Assembly: GCA_031285295.1 (NCBI GenBank)
Contig: JAITWK010000008.1
Coordinates: 62,001 to 126,000, forward strand
Origin: Deltaproteobacteria bacterium
GTDB lineage: Bacteria > Desulfobacterota > Desulfovibrionia > Desulfovibrionales > Desulfovibrionaceae
DNA: 64,000 nt
Direction of reading: 5' to 3'
Notes under the pieces: generated by a model
Told to the model about the DNA's origin: nothing
Seen by the model: the letters and a program-made list of their open reading frames with translations, nothing else
Databases searched by the model: none
Program-made: the position numbers and the translations under genes
Part shown: in pieces, positions 48,779 through 59,407 of the stretch
Layout: each line of letters starts with the position of its first letter
Numbering within the stretch: position 1 is the stretch's first letter

Positions 48779-51034
48779 ATGAGCAACACCAGCAACAAAA
48801 AAAACCGAACCAATAAACGGCAAGCCGAGCCAGACGGCGCGGCCCGTGATTGGGGCCATATCTTTTTGGCTTTGGTCGCGTTTGGTTTTTTGCTGGTCTG
48901 GGGTTTGCTCTGGAGCCGTTTTTACGTCCTGCAGGTGGTAGAGGGGCCGGAATACGCGGCCAGAGCCCAGCGGCAGCACATCACGGCCGAGATTCTTCAG
49001 GGCAAGCGCGGCAGTATTTTTGACCGCAACGGCAATGTGCTGGCTACCAGTGTTGAAAGTTACTCCCTTTCGGCGCGTCCCAGCGAAATAGTTGACTTTG
49101 CGGCTACCTGCGCTTTTCTGGCCAAAACTCTTGGCGCTACGGAAAGCAAGATTGCCGCAAACTTGCGCGGCAAAAAGGGTTTTGTCTGGGTGGCGCGTAA
49201 AATTTCCGACCGCAAGGCCTCGGACATTTTGGAATCCGAACTGCCCGGCCTTTATCTGCAAAAGGAATATGAGCGGGTATACCCCTACAAGCATCTGGCT
49301 GGCCAGTTGCTCGGCTTTGTGGGCATGGATGATAAAGGGCTGGAAGGTCTGGAAGCCGCTTTTGACGAGCGCCTGTCCGGTCAGGAATTACGCAAAATTG
49401 TGCAGCGCGACGGGCGCGGCGGCAGGCTTTATCTGGATGGCCGCGAGGAGGCCGACGACCTTTCCGGCCAGAATGTGCACCTGACCATCGACGTGCAAAT
49501 CCAGTATTTTGCCGAGGCCGCTCTGGCCAAAACCGTCAATGAGAATCAGGGGGCCTGGGGCGGCTGTCTGGTGCTGGACGTGTCCACAGGCGACATCCTG
49601 GCCTGGGCGCACTATCCTTATTTCAACCCCAACGCTTACGGCAAATATTCCGATTTAGACCGGCGCAACAAACTGGCTCTGGACGCCCTGGAGCACGGTT
49701 CCACCGTCAAGCCTTTTCTGGTTGCCGCCGCCTTGCAGGAAGGAAAAATCCGGCCGGACAGCATGTTTTTTTGCGAAAACGGCAAGTGGAAGGTCAGAGG
49801 CCATGTTGTCAAGGATACCAGACCGCATGCCGATCTCAGCGTGGAGCAGATTCTTCGTTATTCCAGCAATATCGGGTCAGGCAAGATTGGTCTGGAACTC
49901 GGGGCCGCAAGTTACGGCGGTTATCTGCAAAGCCTCGGTTTCGGGCAACGTACCGGGCTGCCGCTGATTGGCGAAAGTCCGGGCATCATGCGCAACCCGG
50001 CCAAGTGGCCGGAAAGCGATCTGGTTGCCTCCTCCTTTGGGCAGAGTTTTTCCGCCAGCAGTCTGCAAATCATGCAGGCTTATTTCTGTCTGGCCAGCGG
50101 CGGCCTTAAAAAGCCCATGCAGCTTGTTATGGAGCCGGATTTGCGGGCCAGATACGCGGGCCGCTCTGAACAATCAGGACAAGCAGGGCAAGCAGGGCAA
50201 GCAGCGCAGGCAAGCCTGCCGGGGCAAACAGGGCAGAGCGGACTGACTGGGACAAGAGTTTTTTCCGAGGAGACCGTGGCCGAGACGCTGACCATGCTCA
50301 AATCTGTAGTGCAGTCGGATGATGGCGGCGGCAGGCAGGCCAGGATTGCCGGTCTGGAAATCAGCGGCAAAACCGGTACGGCGCAGAAAGCGGAGCAAGG
50401 CGTTTACGGCGCCAAGCGCGTGGCCTCCTTTGTGGGCATGGTGCCTGCGGAAAAGCCGCGCTATCTGGTCATGGTTATAGTGGATGAGCCCAAGAAAAGC
50501 GTTTACGGCTCCTCGGTGGCTGCTCCGGCCTTCCGCGAAATTTTGACGCATACTCTGGCCTACAATGGGCTGACGCCCGAAGAATCCGCTTCCATGTTTG
50601 CCGGGGGCGCTCCGGTCAGTGATCTTTCCGGCGATGTTTTTGATCCGCTTACGGATCTGGCCGCTTACGCGCAAAACCGGGCCAGACAGGACGCTGAAAA
50701 CAAGGCCAGTTCCCGGTTGGGCGTGGATGGAAACGCGGCTGGCGTTGGCGGCGCGGACGACGGGGACGGGGATTTGGCCAGTTTGCGCGTGCAGGTGGGC
50801 GGCGACATTAAGCTGCGTCAGGACCCCGCAGCCATGGTACCGGACGTGCGCGGCATGAGCGTACGCAGCGCGGTGGAATTGTTCGCCCATCGCGGCATCA
50901 TGCCGGTGCTCAAGGGTCAGGGCGGCACTGTGGTGCGTCAGAGCCCGGCTCCGGGTTCGGCCTGGCCGGGGGAAGGACGCCCCGCCGGTGACGCGACCGA
51001 GTATGTGCTCTGGCTGGAGGAGAGTATTTTATGA
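48779..51034 (+). CDS. ftsI: Division transpeptidase FtsI (PBP3) with PASTA domain
   Basis: 751 residues from ATG 48779; in-frame upstream codons lack a ribosome site. A membrane anchor (~28-50), a pedestal domain with RGSIFDRNGNVLATS, and the transpeptidase domain follow: S308-T-V-K311 (nucleophile motif), SSN (362-364), KTG (531-533). A PASTA domain ends the protein (about 680-745, VPDVRGMSVRSAVELF). It crosslinks septal peptidoglycan. Residues ~463-490 are a Gln/Gly/Ala repeat insertion (SGQAGQAGQAAQASLPGQTG). The stop overlaps the murE start (ATGA). Confidence 0.95.
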   Translation: MSNTSNKKNRTNKRQAEPDGAARDWGHIFLALVAFGFLLVWGLLWSRFYVLQVVEGPEYAARAQRQHITAEILQGKRGSIFDRNGNVLATSVESYSLSARPSEIVDFAATCAFLAKTLGATESKIAANLRGKKGFVWVARKISDRKASDILESELPGLYLQKEYERVYPYKHLAGQLLGFVGMDDKGLEGLEAAFDERLSGQELRKIVQRDGRGGRLYLDGREEADDLSGQNVHLTIDVQIQYFAEAALAKTVNENQGAWGGCLVLDVSTGDILAWAHYPYFNPNAYGKYSDLDRRNKLALDALEHGSTVKPFLVAAALQEGKIRPDSMFFCENGKWKVRGHVVKDTRPHADLSVEQILRYSSNIGSGKIGLELGAASYGGYLQSLGFGQRTGLPLIGESPGIMRNPAKWPESDLVASSFGQSFSASSLQIMQAYFCLASGGLKKPMQLVMEPDLRARYAGRSEQSGQAGQAGQAAQASLPGQTGQSGLTGTRVFSEETVAETLTMLKSVVQSDDGGGRQARIAGLEISGKTGTAQKAEQGVYGAKRVASFVGMVPAEKPRYLVMVIVDEPKKSVYGSSVAAPAFREILTHTLAYNGLTPEESASMFAGGAPVSDLSGDVFDPLTDLAAYAQNRARQDAENKASSRLGVDGNAAGVGGADDGDGDLASLRVQVGGDIKLRQDPAAMVPDVRGMSVRSAVELFAHRGIMPVLKGQGGTVVRQSPAPGSAWPGEGRPAGDATEYVLWLEESIL
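50165..50250 (+). repeat. Gln-Gly-Ala repeat insertion in ftsI
   Basis: The 9-base unit CAAGCAGGG and variants repeat in tandem, then diverge. It lies in a loop of the transpeptidase domain between the SSN and KTG motifs. Confidence 0.65.
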
Positions 51035-52680
51035 TCGCCAAAGCAAAGCAGTTTAAAATTTTATCGCTGACTGAGGCGGCTTCTCTGGTACGCGGCGGTT
51101 TTGCTGCGGGAAGGGGACCGGCTCCGCAAACGCATTCCGGCAAAGTCCGTTCCGGCGATCTTTTTGTGGTTCTCCCTGCCAATCGAACTGCCCAGCCCAA
51201 CCACGCTGTAAAGAGCGGCCTGGATTACCTGCCGCAGATTTTGTCGGATGGAATCGCCGGGGTGCTGGTTTATGAAGAGAAACAGGAAGCGGAAGTTCGT
51301 TCGCTTTTGGAGGCTGCGGCCCCGGATTGTTATCCGGCGCTATGCCCGGTGCCGGACGCGCGGCAGGCGCTTGGCGTTCTGGCTGCGGCCTATTACGGCA
51401 CGGAAGATTATCGCCCAACCCTGATCGGCATTACCGGCACCAATGGCAAGACCACCAGCGCCTTTTTGCTGGAGGGGCTGTTCACCGCTGCCGGTCGCCG
51501 GGTGGGTATGCTTGGCACCATCTGCTACCGCTGGCCCGGCTTCAGTCAGGTTGCGCCGCTTACCACGCCTGGTTGCCTTGAACTGCACGGGCTTTTCGCC
51601 CGGATGCGGCAGGCCGCTGTGGATACGGTGATCATGGAAGTTTCCTCGCATGCCCTGGATCAAAACCGTGTGGCCGGGCTGGCCTTTTCCGCTGCCCTGT
51701 TTACCAACCTGACCCAGGATCATCTCGATTACCACAAGGATATGGAAGAGTACTTTCAGGCCAAGGCCCGGTTGTTCGGCGATGATATCCCGTCGCTTGG
51801 CCAAAGCGGCGTGCCGCTGCTCAATAAAAGCCGCGCCATCAACTTGAATGATTCCTTTGGAAAGCGCCTTTACAAAAAATGTCGCGATCTGCCCGGCCTG
51901 ACCGTGCCTTACGCCCTGCGCGGGGCCGAAGAGTTGGAAGAAATTAATAGCCCAAGCGGTGTATCGCTGCTCAGTGACCCAAGCGATGTATCGCTGCTTA
52001 GTAAATTGTCGGGCGAACTTTTGCGGACCAGCCCGGACGGGCTGCATCTGCGTATGCGTTACGCCGGAGCGCAGTGGGATTTGGATTCGCCGCTGGTGGG
52101 CGAATTCAACGCCATGAACCTTTTGGGCGTACAGACCCTGGCCCTGAGCCTTGGCCTCAAAACGGAAGATTTGCGCGTGCTGGAAAAATTCAGCGGCGTT
52201 CCCGGCCGTTTGGAAAGAGTGCTGCGCGAAGACGGCAGCCGCCCGGCCCTGGATTGTTTTGTGGATTACGCCCACACGCCGGATGCCCTGATCAAGGCCA
52301 TCAAGGCACTGCGCGCAGCCGGTTTTGGCCGCGTTGTCACTGTTTTTGGCTGCGGTGGCGACCGAGATCGCGGCAAGCGCCCGCTCATGGGCGAGGCGGT
52401 CAGCCGCTATGCCGATGTGGCCGTGCTTACTTCGGACAACCCGCGCACGGAAGATCCGGAAGCGATTATGGACGATGTCATGCCCGGACTCCAGGCCGGA
52501 ATGGGCAGTGAAGTATACCGTGAGGCCGACCGCCGCAAGGCTACGGCTCTGGCCCTTGGCTTGATGCGGCCCGGCGATGCCCTGCTGCTGGCTGGCAAGG
52601 GGCATGAAGATTATCAGATTATCGGCACGGAAAAGATCCATTACAGCGATCAGGAAGTGCTGCGGGAGTTACTGAAATGA
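51031..52680 (+). CDS. murE: UDP-MurNAc-tripeptide synthetase MurE
   Basis: 549 residues. ATP loop GTNGKTT (136-142), HTPDALIKAIKAL, and DNPR (469-472), the motif that selects meso-diaminopimelate over lysine. It adds the third residue of the peptidoglycan stem, so the organism should have m-DAP peptidoglycan. It is longer than typical (~490) partly because of a tandemly duplicated stretch (about 306-326, PSGVSLLSDPSDVSLLS). ATGA overlap with ftsI and another with murF indicate coupling. Confidence 0.95.
   Translation: MIAKAKQFKILSLTEAASLVRGGFAAGRGPAPQTHSGKVRSGDLFVVLPANRTAQPNHAVKSGLDYLPQILSDGIAGVLVYEEKQEAEVRSLLEAAAPDCYPALCPVPDARQALGVLAAAYYGTEDYRPTLIGITGTNGKTTSAFLLEGLFTAAGRRVGMLGTICYRWPGFSQVAPLTTPGCLELHGLFARMRQAAVDTVIMEVSSHALDQNRVAGLAFSAALFTNLTQDHLDYHKDMEEYFQAKARLFGDDIPSLGQSGVPLLNKSRAINLNDSFGKRLYKKCRDLPGLTVPYALRGAEELEEINSPSGVSLLSDPSDVSLLSKLSGELLRTSPDGLHLRMRYAGAQWDLDSPLVGEFNAMNLLGVQTLALSLGLKTEDLRVLEKFSGVPGRLERVLREDGSRPALDCFVDYAHTPDALIKAIKALRAAGFGRVVTVFGCGGDRDRGKRPLMGEAVSRYADVAVLTSDNPRTEDPEAIMDDVMPGLQAGMGSEVYREADRRKATALALGLMRPGDALLLAGKGHEDYQIIGTEKIHYSDQEVLRELLK
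51948..52007 (+). repeat. 27-bp tandem duplication in murE
   Basis: CCAAGCGGTGTATCGCTGCT followed by CAGTGA, then CCCAAGCGATGTATCGCTGC followed by TTAGTAA: two copies with few differences, in frame. Confidence 0.7.
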
Positions 52681-54161
52681 TGACCTTGCGTGAAATGGCC
52701 CAATGTCTTGGGGCTCTTGAATCCTCTGGTACAAAGCATACTCATTGGCTGCCGGAAAGCGCGCTGGATCGCGCTCCCGCCCGTTTTTGCCTGGATAGCC
52801 GCGAAGTAGGGCCGGACGATGTCTTTATCTGCCTGCACGGCGAAAATGTGGATGGTCATGATTTTGCCCGTCAGGCGGCGGAGCGGGGAGCTTTGGCCTT
52901 GATCGCCGAAAAAGATCCTCAGGATATTTTTGACGGTGAAACGCCGCCTTTGGCCGTGCTGCGCGTTGAAAGCAGTTTGGCGGCCATAACCGCTCTGGCT
53001 TCGGCCTGGCGCGAACGGGCCGCCAGTGCCGGTACTGTGGTGGTGGGTGTAACCGGCACCGCTGGCAAGACTTCAGTCAAGGAAGCTTTGGCCGCAGTAC
53101 TTGAGCGGCACGGCAAGACGGCTAAAAATTTTATGAACATGAACAACCAGCTCGGTCTGCCGGTAAACATGCTCAATGCTCCGGCCGATGCCGTGTTCTG
53201 GGTAATGGAAGCGGGCATCAACGAAGCGCATGACATGGACGAGCTTGGCGCGTTGCTCCGTCCGGATTTGGCGGTAATTCTCAATGTCGGCCCCGGCCAT
53301 TTGAGCGGCCTGGGTGGCCCAAACAGCCGGGGGGTGCCTTATTACAAAAGCCGTCTGCTGGCTTATGTGAATCAGGCCGGTCCCTGTGGGCGGGCGTTGA
53401 TTAACGCCGACTACCCGGATTTGCTGCGCGAAAGCCGCTCCTATGCCCTGCCGCAAAGCCTGTTTTCCACCAAACGGGCGGATGCGGATTACCGCGCTTC
53501 TTATGTCGGCCCGGTCTCGACCGCTACCGGCAAATATCAGGTGCAGCTACGCGAGGCGGATGGCAGCCTGCGGACTTTTGATGTCGCCGCGCCTTTTCGC
53601 GGCAGCTTCGGCTCGGAAAACGTGGCAGCCATAGCCGGAGCCGCGCATATTCTGGGGCTTTCGCCGGAAGAAATCACCGCCGGTCTGGCCCAGGCCGCCA
53701 TGCCGCGTCAGCGCTTCAGTTGCCGGACTTACAAGAATACCATGGTCATTGACGACAGCTACAACTCCAACCCGCTTTCCGCTTCGCGCATGCTGGAGGC
53801 GGCGGTGGAAATGGCTGCGGAAAAAAAATTGCCGCTTTTCCTGGTTATGGGCGAAATGCTCGAACTGGGCGAGGAAGCGGAAGAAATACACTTGCAGCTC
53901 GGACGGAACATGGCCAAAACCGGAGCCAAACTGGTGCTCTGGAAAGGCGGTCAGGCCGATTCGGTGCGCGAAGGGTTAAAGCAGGGCGATTTTACGGGTG
54001 AATTCAAAGTGACGCAGGAGCTGAACGAGTTCCTGGACGCTATTTGTTCCGCCCACAAGCAGGCCGGAGCCTGCGGTGTGGTGCTGTTCAAGGGTTCACG
54101 CGGCAACCGGCTGGAACGTTTCGTGGCCGGTTTTCAGAATGAGCTTGGCAAGAATCTTTAA
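52677..54161 (+). CDS. murF: UDP-MurNAc-tripeptide D-Ala-D-Ala ligase MurF
   Basis: 494 residues. [21 protein letters not shown] is the N-terminal UDP-binding region, ATP loop GTAGKTS (127-133), [12 protein letters not shown], and [15 protein letters not shown] in the C-terminal domain are family-typical. It adds D-Ala-D-Ala to complete the pentapeptide. ATGA overlap with murE. Confidence 0.95.
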   Translation: MMTLREMAQCLGALESSGTKHTHWLPESALDRAPARFCLDSREVGPDDVFICLHGENVDGHDFARQAAERGALALIAEKDPQDIFDGETPPLAVLRVESSLAAITALASAWRERAASAGTVVVGVTGTAGKTSVKEALAAVLERHGKTAKNFMNMNNQLGLPVNMLNAPADAVFWVMEAGINEAHDMDELGALLRPDLAVILNVGPGHLSGLGGPNSRGVPYYKSRLLAYVNQAGPCGRALINADYPDLLRESRSYALPQSLFSTKRADADYRASYVGPVSTATGKYQVQLREADGSLRTFDVAAPFRGSFGSENVAAIAGAAHILGLSPEEITAGLAQAAMPRQRFSCRTYKNTMVIDDSYNSNPLSASRMLEAAVEMAAEKKLPLFLVMGEMLELGEEAEEIHLQLGRNMAKTGAKLVLWKGGQADSVREGLKQGDFTGEFKVTQELNEFLDAICSAHKQAGACGVVLFKGSRGNRLERFVAGFQNELGKNL

Positions 54162-54169
54162 GGAAAATT

Positions 54170-55273
54170 ATGTTTTATCATCTGCTGCTGCCGTTCAGTT
54201 CGGATTTCGTCCTCTTCAATGTATTCAGGTACATAACTTTCCGTTCGGTCTGGGCCTTGCTTACGGCGTTGATCCTTTCCATTATTGTAGGGCCGCATTT
54301 CATCCGCTGGCTGCAACGCCTTAAATTCGGGCAGTTCATCCACGAGGATGTGGCCGCGCACAAGCAGAAGGCAGGCACGCCAACCATGGGCGGCATATTG
54401 ATCGCCTTTAGCCTGCTTGTCAGCGTCCTGCTTTGGGGTAATCTGGCCAATCCGTATATCTGGTTGTGTTTGCTGGTGTTTTTCGGGTTCGGTTTAGTGG
54501 GTTTTATGGACGACTGGCTCAAAATTCGCCGCAAGAACAACAAGGGCATTAACGGCAAGCAAAAGCTGACCGGACAGGTGCTGGTGGCCGGGCTGGCCAT
54601 GATCCTGCTCATTCAGCTGCCCGCCTATTCCACCGAATTGATTCTGCCGTTCATCAAAGATCCGCGCATCCTGCCTTTTGTGGATTCTCCGGTACTGGAT
54701 CTCGGCTGGTTATATATTCCTTTTGCGGTGCTGATCATGGTCAGTTGCTCCAACGGGGTCAACCTTACCGACGGCCTGGACGGGCTGGCCATTGGCCCGA
54801 CCATTGTGGCTGGCGTGGTCTTTGCCATATTCATCTATGTGGCGGGCAGCGCCACTCTTTCCCAATATCTGCAAGTGGGTTTTGTGCCGGGCGTGGGCGA
54901 AGTTACGGTATTTTGCGGGGCCCTGATTGGGGCGGGCATGGGCTTTTTATGGTTCAACGCTTACCCGGCCCAAGTTTTCATGGGCGACGTGGGTTCGCTT
55001 TCCCTTGGCGGCACTCTGGGTTTTCTGGCCGTGCTCTGCAAGCAGGAGCTCATACTCCTGGTGGTGGGCGGCCTGTTTGTGGTGGAAACGCTATCGGTGA
55101 TTCTTCAGGTGGGTTTTTTCCGCATGACCGGCGGCCGCAGGATTTTCCGTATGGCCCCGCTGCATCACCACTTTGAACTTAAGGGCGTGCCGGAATCCAA
55201 AATTATTATCCGCTTCTGGATAACCGCCATTATTTTGGGTCTGGCAGCGCTTTCTGTGTTGAAACTGCGTTAG
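54170..55273 (+). CDS. mraY: Phospho-MurNAc-pentapeptide translocase MraY
   Basis: 367 residues with ten membrane helices. [45 protein letters not shown] with the catalytic/metal Asp residues, and [18 protein letters not shown] near the end are invariant MraY segments. It makes lipid I at the inner membrane. It starts 8 bases after murF. Confidence 0.96.
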   Translation: MFYHLLLPFSSDFVLFNVFRYITFRSVWALLTALILSIIVGPHFIRWLQRLKFGQFIHEDVAAHKQKAGTPTMGGILIAFSLLVSVLLWGNLANPYIWLCLLVFFGFGLVGFMDDWLKIRRKNNKGINGKQKLTGQVLVAGLAMILLIQLPAYSTELILPFIKDPRILPFVDSPVLDLGWLYIPFAVLIMVSCSNGVNLTDGLDGLAIGPTIVAGVVFAIFIYVAGSATLSQYLQVGFVPGVGEVTVFCGALIGAGMGFLWFNAYPAQVFMGDVGSLSLGGTLGFLAVLCKQELILLVVGGLFVVETLSVILQVGFFRMTGGRRIFRMAPLHHHFELKGVPESKIIIRFWITAIILGLAALSVLKLR

Positions 55274-55297
55274 GAAAACAATTAACAGGGCATCAAC

Positions 55298-56611
55298 ATG
55301 ACATTGTTGCGAAATGATATAATTGAGCGGGGCGCTTTGACTGTGGTTGTAGGCAGCGGATCTTCGGGGCTGGCCGCCGCCCGGCTGTTGAGCCGTCTGG
55401 GCGCGTGGGTTCGTGTGCTGGACCGGAAGGAAGACGGCTTTGGCCCGGATTTTCGCCGTGAAGCCGCTGAAAATGGCTGGGAACTGATTGGCGGGCCGCA
55501 TACGCCCACGCAGTTTGAGGGCGCGGCCCTGGTTATTCCCAGTCCGGGCGTACCCATGAAGGTACTGGAACCGTTGCTGAGCACGGCGGGAAATCCGTTC
55601 TGCCTTAGCGAGTTGGAACTGGCCGCCCGTTTTTGCCCGGAAAGCTGCATAGCGGTTACCGGAACCAGCGGCAAAACCACCACGGTCAGCCTGATGGCGG
55701 CCATGCTGGAAGCGGCGGGAAAAAAAGTTTTTCTGGGCGGGAATATTGGCACGCCTTTGTCCGAATATGTGCTGCAACGGGAAGACGGCCGTTTTCCGGG
55801 CGGAGCTGCCGATGTACTGGTGCTTGAGGTCAGCAGTTTCCAGTTGCAGGGTTGTCGCGAGTTTCATCCGCATGTCGCCGTGTTGCTCAATCTTTCCGAA
55901 AATCATCTGGATCAGCACAAGGACATGGACGAGTACCGCGAGGCCAAGTTTGCCCTGTTCAGCAAACAGACGCCGGGGGATCTGGCCATTTTCGGTCAGG
56001 CCTTGTTGCCCGAGGCGCAAAGGCGCGGCCTTGCGGCCCGTCTGGCGACTTTTACGGATAGCGGCGCTTTCAGCAAGTCCAGGCTGCTTGGCGGACATAA
56101 CCGGCTGAATATGGAAGCCGCGTTTTTGGCCGTTCGCGAATACGGCGTCACTCTGGAGCAGGCTCGTCAGGCGGCGGAAACCTTCGCGCCCATGCCGCAT
56201 CGTCTGGAAAGCGTGCGGGAATTTGACGGTGTGCTTTACGTCAATGATTCCAAATGTACCACCGTAGAAGCCATGCGTGTGGCTCTGGAAAGTTTTGACC
56301 GCCCGGTGCTGCTTATGGCTGGCGGCGTCTTCAAAGGCGGCGATTTACAATCCCTGCGCCCGCTTTTGCAAGACAAGGTCAAGGCGGTTGGTCTTTACGG
56401 AGCCAGTCGGGAAATTTTCACAGAGGCCTGGCAGGGAGCGACCCCCCTGGACTGGCACGAGACTATGTCCGACGCCCTGAATGCACTGCGGGCCATGTCC
56501 ACTTCCGGCGATGTAGTGCTTTTGGCACCCGGCACTTCAAGTTTTGACCAGTACGCCAATTATAAGGAACGCGGTAAGGACTTTAAAAAATTGGTGGAAG
56601 ATCTGCAATGA
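55298..56611 (+). CDS. murD: UDP-MurNAc-alanine D-glutamate ligase MurD
   Basis: 437 residues. N-terminal Rossmann VVVGSGSSGLAAARLL, ATP loop GTSGKTT (122-128), LEVSSFQLQ, NLSENHLDQH and NDSKCTTVEAMRVALESF are typical. It adds D-Glu to UDP-MurNAc-L-Ala. ATGA overlap with ftsW. Confidence 0.95.
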   Translation: MTLLRNDIIERGALTVVVGSGSSGLAAARLLSRLGAWVRVLDRKEDGFGPDFRREAAENGWELIGGPHTPTQFEGAALVIPSPGVPMKVLEPLLSTAGNPFCLSELELAARFCPESCIAVTGTSGKTTTVSLMAAMLEAAGKKVFLGGNIGTPLSEYVLQREDGRFPGGAADVLVLEVSSFQLQGCREFHPHVAVLLNLSENHLDQHKDMDEYREAKFALFSKQTPGDLAIFGQALLPEAQRRGLAARLATFTDSGAFSKSRLLGGHNRLNMEAAFLAVREYGVTLEQARQAAETFAPMPHRLESVREFDGVLYVNDSKCTTVEAMRVALESFDRPVLLMAGGVFKGGDLQSLRPLLQDKVKAVGLYGASREIFTEAWQGATPLDWHETMSDALNALRAMSTSGDVVLLAPGTSSFDQYANYKERGKDFKKLVEDLQ

Positions 56612-57009
56612 GCCTGAAGGATTACAATCCGCCCCGATCCGCCCGCTCCGGCAGCAGTGGCAGATCCGCAAGAACCAGCGGGTCTGGCCGTTCTGATCGT
56701 TCGGGACGCCAGGACAGGGATGCCCGTCAGGTTCTTCTGGGTGGGCAGGCGCGTCCTGTAGAGCGGTCTGCTCAGGCACGCCCGAACCGGGAAGCCCGTG
56801 AAGCTCGTCATGCAGATCGGGGCAACCAGGCACGCCCGGCTCGTCCGGATCGTCAGACTCACCCGGCTCGCCCAACTGACAAGGGCGGGCGCGCTAGCAG
56901 CAGGATCGGCAATTTTTTGCGCGGCCTTTTCAGCGCTCCAGCCGCTCCCGGTGTCGCTGGCAAGTCTCTTGCCCCGCGTGTTTTTTCGCCCGGCAGTTTT
57001 CACGAAATC
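56608..57009 (+). repeat. Arg-rich low-complexity N-terminal region of ftsW
   Basis: Degenerate repeats built on CGTCAGGTT, CAGGCACGCCC and CGTCCGGATCGT-like units encode ~130 residues of ARP, SGR, DRS and ARQ blocks before the first membrane helix. Confidence 0.55.
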
Positions 57010-58233
57010 GAACGCCCGGACTGGTTTTTTCTTGGTCTGGTGCTGGTGCTGCTGGGCTTGGGGCTGACCATGGTTTTTTCAGCCAGTGGTGTGGCCTCAA
57101 TACGCCTGCACGATGATCCTTATTACTTTTTTCGCCGTCAGATGATTTTTGCGGCACTGGGTCTGATCTGCATGTACGTGGCCTATAAAATTCCCCGCCT
57201 GAAACTGGAAAAGCTGCAATATCTGATGCTTTTCGGCTGTCTGGCTCTGCTGCTGCTCGCGCTTTCGCCGCTCGGTGTCTCGGTCAACGGGGCGCGGCGC
57301 TGGATCAATCTGGGCTTCATCCGCTTGCAGCCCATGGAGTTTGCCAAGATCGCTCTGGTATTTTACCTGGCCTTTTTTCTCAGCACCAAGCAGCACATCA
57401 TTAAAACTTTCAGCCGGGGTATCATTCCGCCATTTCTTATTACCGGCCTGTTCTGCCTGCTTTTGCTGGCCCAGCCCGACTTCGGCGGGGCCACGGTTAT
57501 GACCATGCTGCTGTTTTTTATGTGCCTGGTGGGCGGCACCCGCCTGCTTTATCTGGTTTTTTCAGCCGGACTCGCCATGGGCGCGGCCAGCTTGCTGATT
57601 ATCATGGAGCCTTATCGCTTTCAGCGTTTGACCAGTTTTATGGACCCCTTTGCCAATGCCCAGGGCAGCGGCTATCAACTGGTGCAGTCGTTTTACGCCA
57701 TGGGTTCCGGCGGCGTTTTCGGGGCCGGACTGGGCGCGGGCAGGCAGAAGCTTTTTTATCTGCCCGAGGCGCATACAGACTTTATCATGGCTGTGCTTGG
57801 CGAAGAATTGGGACTGGTGGGCGTAAGCGTGGTCTTTATCTTGCTGGGGCTGCTGTTCTGGCGCGGTATGCGCATTGCCATGCGGCAGCAGGATTTACGC
57901 GCCCGGCTTACCGCTTTCGGGCTTACGCTGGTATTGGCCATTCCCATGGTGCTGAACATGGCGGTGGTAAGCGGCACTGTGCCATCCAAAGGCGTGCCCA
58001 TGCCATTTTTCAGTTACGGCGGCACTTCGTTGCTCAGTTCGCTCATTTGCGCGGGTTTTTTGCTTAATTATTCGCGCCCGTCCCGGCAAGCCAATCAGGC
58101 CAGTCAGAGTGTTCAGTCTGTGCAATTCAGCCAGTCCCGGCGCTCAGATTTACCCGGCCTGTCCGCCAAGCCAAGGCAGTCAGGTTTGATCGGTCACTCC
58201 AGACGGTCTGCTCAGGAGGCGGCGAATGCGTAG
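56608..58233 (+). CDS. ftsW: SEDS glycosyltransferase FtsW with long Arg-rich N-terminus
   Basis: 541 residues, against ~380-400 usual. The SEDS core of ten helices runs from about 137 (FFLGLVLVLLGLGLTMVFSA) to ~490, with GARRWINLGFIRLQPMEFAK, LPEAHTDFIMAVLGEELGL and GVPMPFFSYGGTSLL as family landmarks. FtsW polymerises septal glycan with FtsI. The first ~135 residues are cytoplasmic, Arg/Ser/Gln/Asp-rich and repetitive (SGSSGRSARTSGSGRSDRSG). The last ~50 are a Gln/Ser/Arg-rich tail. Both look like repeat-derived additions. murG overlaps the end by 8 bases. Confidence 0.93.
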   Translation: MSLKDYNPPRSARSGSSGRSARTSGSGRSDRSGRQDRDARQVLLGGQARPVERSAQARPNREAREARHADRGNQARPARPDRQTHPARPTDKGGRASSRIGNFLRGLFSAPAAPGVAGKSLAPRVFSPGSFHEIERPDWFFLGLVLVLLGLGLTMVFSASGVASIRLHDDPYYFFRRQMIFAALGLICMYVAYKIPRLKLEKLQYLMLFGCLALLLLALSPLGVSVNGARRWINLGFIRLQPMEFAKIALVFYLAFFLSTKQHIIKTFSRGIIPPFLITGLFCLLLLAQPDFGGATVMTMLLFFMCLVGGTRLLYLVFSAGLAMGAASLLIIMEPYRFQRLTSFMDPFANAQGSGYQLVQSFYAMGSGGVFGAGLGAGRQKLFYLPEAHTDFIMAVLGEELGLVGVSVVFILLGLLFWRGMRIAMRQQDLRARLTAFGLTLVLAIPMVLNMAVVSGTVPSKGVPMPFFSYGGTSLLSSLICAGFLLNYSRPSRQANQASQSVQSVQFSQSRRSDLPGLSAKPRQSGLIGHSRRSAQEAANA

Positions 58234-59407
58234 GGTTATTCTCACTACCGGTGGAACCGGCGGGCATATTTTCCCGGCTTTGGCTGTGGCCGCCGAGTTA
58301 CGGCGTACTTTTCCGGATATTGCCATTCTGTTCATGGGCGGTGAAAGCGGGCCGGAAGAGCGCCTGGCCAAACAGGCCGGTTTGGAGTTTATGAGCCTGC
58401 CGGTGCGCGGTTTCTTCGGGCGCGGGGTGCGGGCCGTGGGCGCGGGGTTCAGGCTGCTGCGCGGCATTGCCCTGGCTCGCCGGAAGATTCGGAAATTTAA
58501 GCCGGATTTGGTAATCGGCTTCGGCGGTTATGCTGCGGCTGCGGCTGTGGCTGCCGGACTCCTTTGCGGGGTGCCGACCATGATTCACGAGCAGAACAGC
58601 GTGCCCGGCATCGCTAACCGGCTGCTTGGCCGCTACGTGGATAAGGTCTGCATTTCACTGCCGGAAGCGGAAAAATGGTTCAAACCGGGTAAAACCGCGC
58701 TTACCGGCAATCCGGTGCGGCGCGGCATCCGTGAGCTTTACCGCGACAAGCTGCAAAAAACGCAAGATGCGGCCTGCCCGGCGCAAAAGGATCAAAATGC
58801 GGCAACGGCATCGGCAACCGCATCAGACCGCCGCAATCTGTTGGTGCTGGGCGGCAGTCAGGGCGCAAAAGCGCTTAACAGCGCGGTGCTGGAAGATTTG
58901 CCCCGGCTTCTGGACGCCGGATTGACCGTACGTATTCAGGCGGGTGCGGCTGATTATGAGCGGGTGGCGGCTGCGCTAAAACAGCTTGCTGACGAAGCCA
59001 CCGGGACAGGGCGGACAACGGAGAGTTTTGCCGCGCGGGTAAGCGTAAGCGCTTTTATTGAGGATATGCGTGAGGCCTACGCCTGGGCGGATCTGGCCCT
59101 GTGCCGGGCCGGAGCCACCACCGTGGCCGAATTGGCTGTGGCCGGATTGCCAGCTATTTTTGTACCGTTCCCTTTTGCCACGCATAACCACCAGTTGCAT
59201 AACGCCGAACAGGTTCGCAAGCTGGGAGCGGCTCTGCTGCTGGAGCAGAAGGACTTTGCCCCCGGACGCCTGGCCGATCTTACGGCTGGCCTGTTTGCCG
59301 AACCGGCCCGGCTAGCCTCCATGTCGGAAGCGGCCTTGCTGCTGGCCAACCCGGATGCAGCGGAGAAGGTTATCGGCGAAGCGCGCAAAATTTTAGGTAG
59401 TGCGTAA
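58226..59407 (+). CDS. murG: Lipid II synthase MurG
   Basis: 393 residues. GGTGGH (9-14) at the N-terminus, [36 protein letters not shown] and the C-terminal [20 protein letters not shown] are invariant. It transfers GlcNAc to lipid I on the cytoplasmic face. An Ala/Gln/Asp-rich insertion lies at about 177-203 ([20 protein letters not shown]). The final residues GSA and TAA are encoded by the start of intergenic element E. Confidence 0.95.
   Translation: MRRVILTTGGTGGHIFPALAVAAELRRTFPDIAILFMGGESGPEERLAKQAGLEFMSLPVRGFFGRGVRAVGAGFRLLRGIALARRKIRKFKPDLVIGFGGYAAAAAVAAGLLCGVPTMIHEQNSVPGIANRLLGRYVDKVCISLPEAEKWFKPGKTALTGNPVRRGIRELYRDKLQKTQDAACPAQKDQNAATASATASDRRNLLVLGGSQGAKALNSAVLEDLPRLLDAGLTVRIQAGAADYERVAAALKQLADEATGTGRTTESFAARVSVSAFIEDMREAYAWADLALCRAGATTVAELAVAGLPAIFVPFPFATHNHQLHNAEQVRKLGAALLLEQKDFAPGRLADLTAGLFAEPARLASMSEAALLLANPDAAEKVIGEARKILGSA

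Noticed and set aside
51340-52641. 433-codon reverse-strand open frame opposite murE
   Set aside because: Antisense shadow with no domain; murE is certain.
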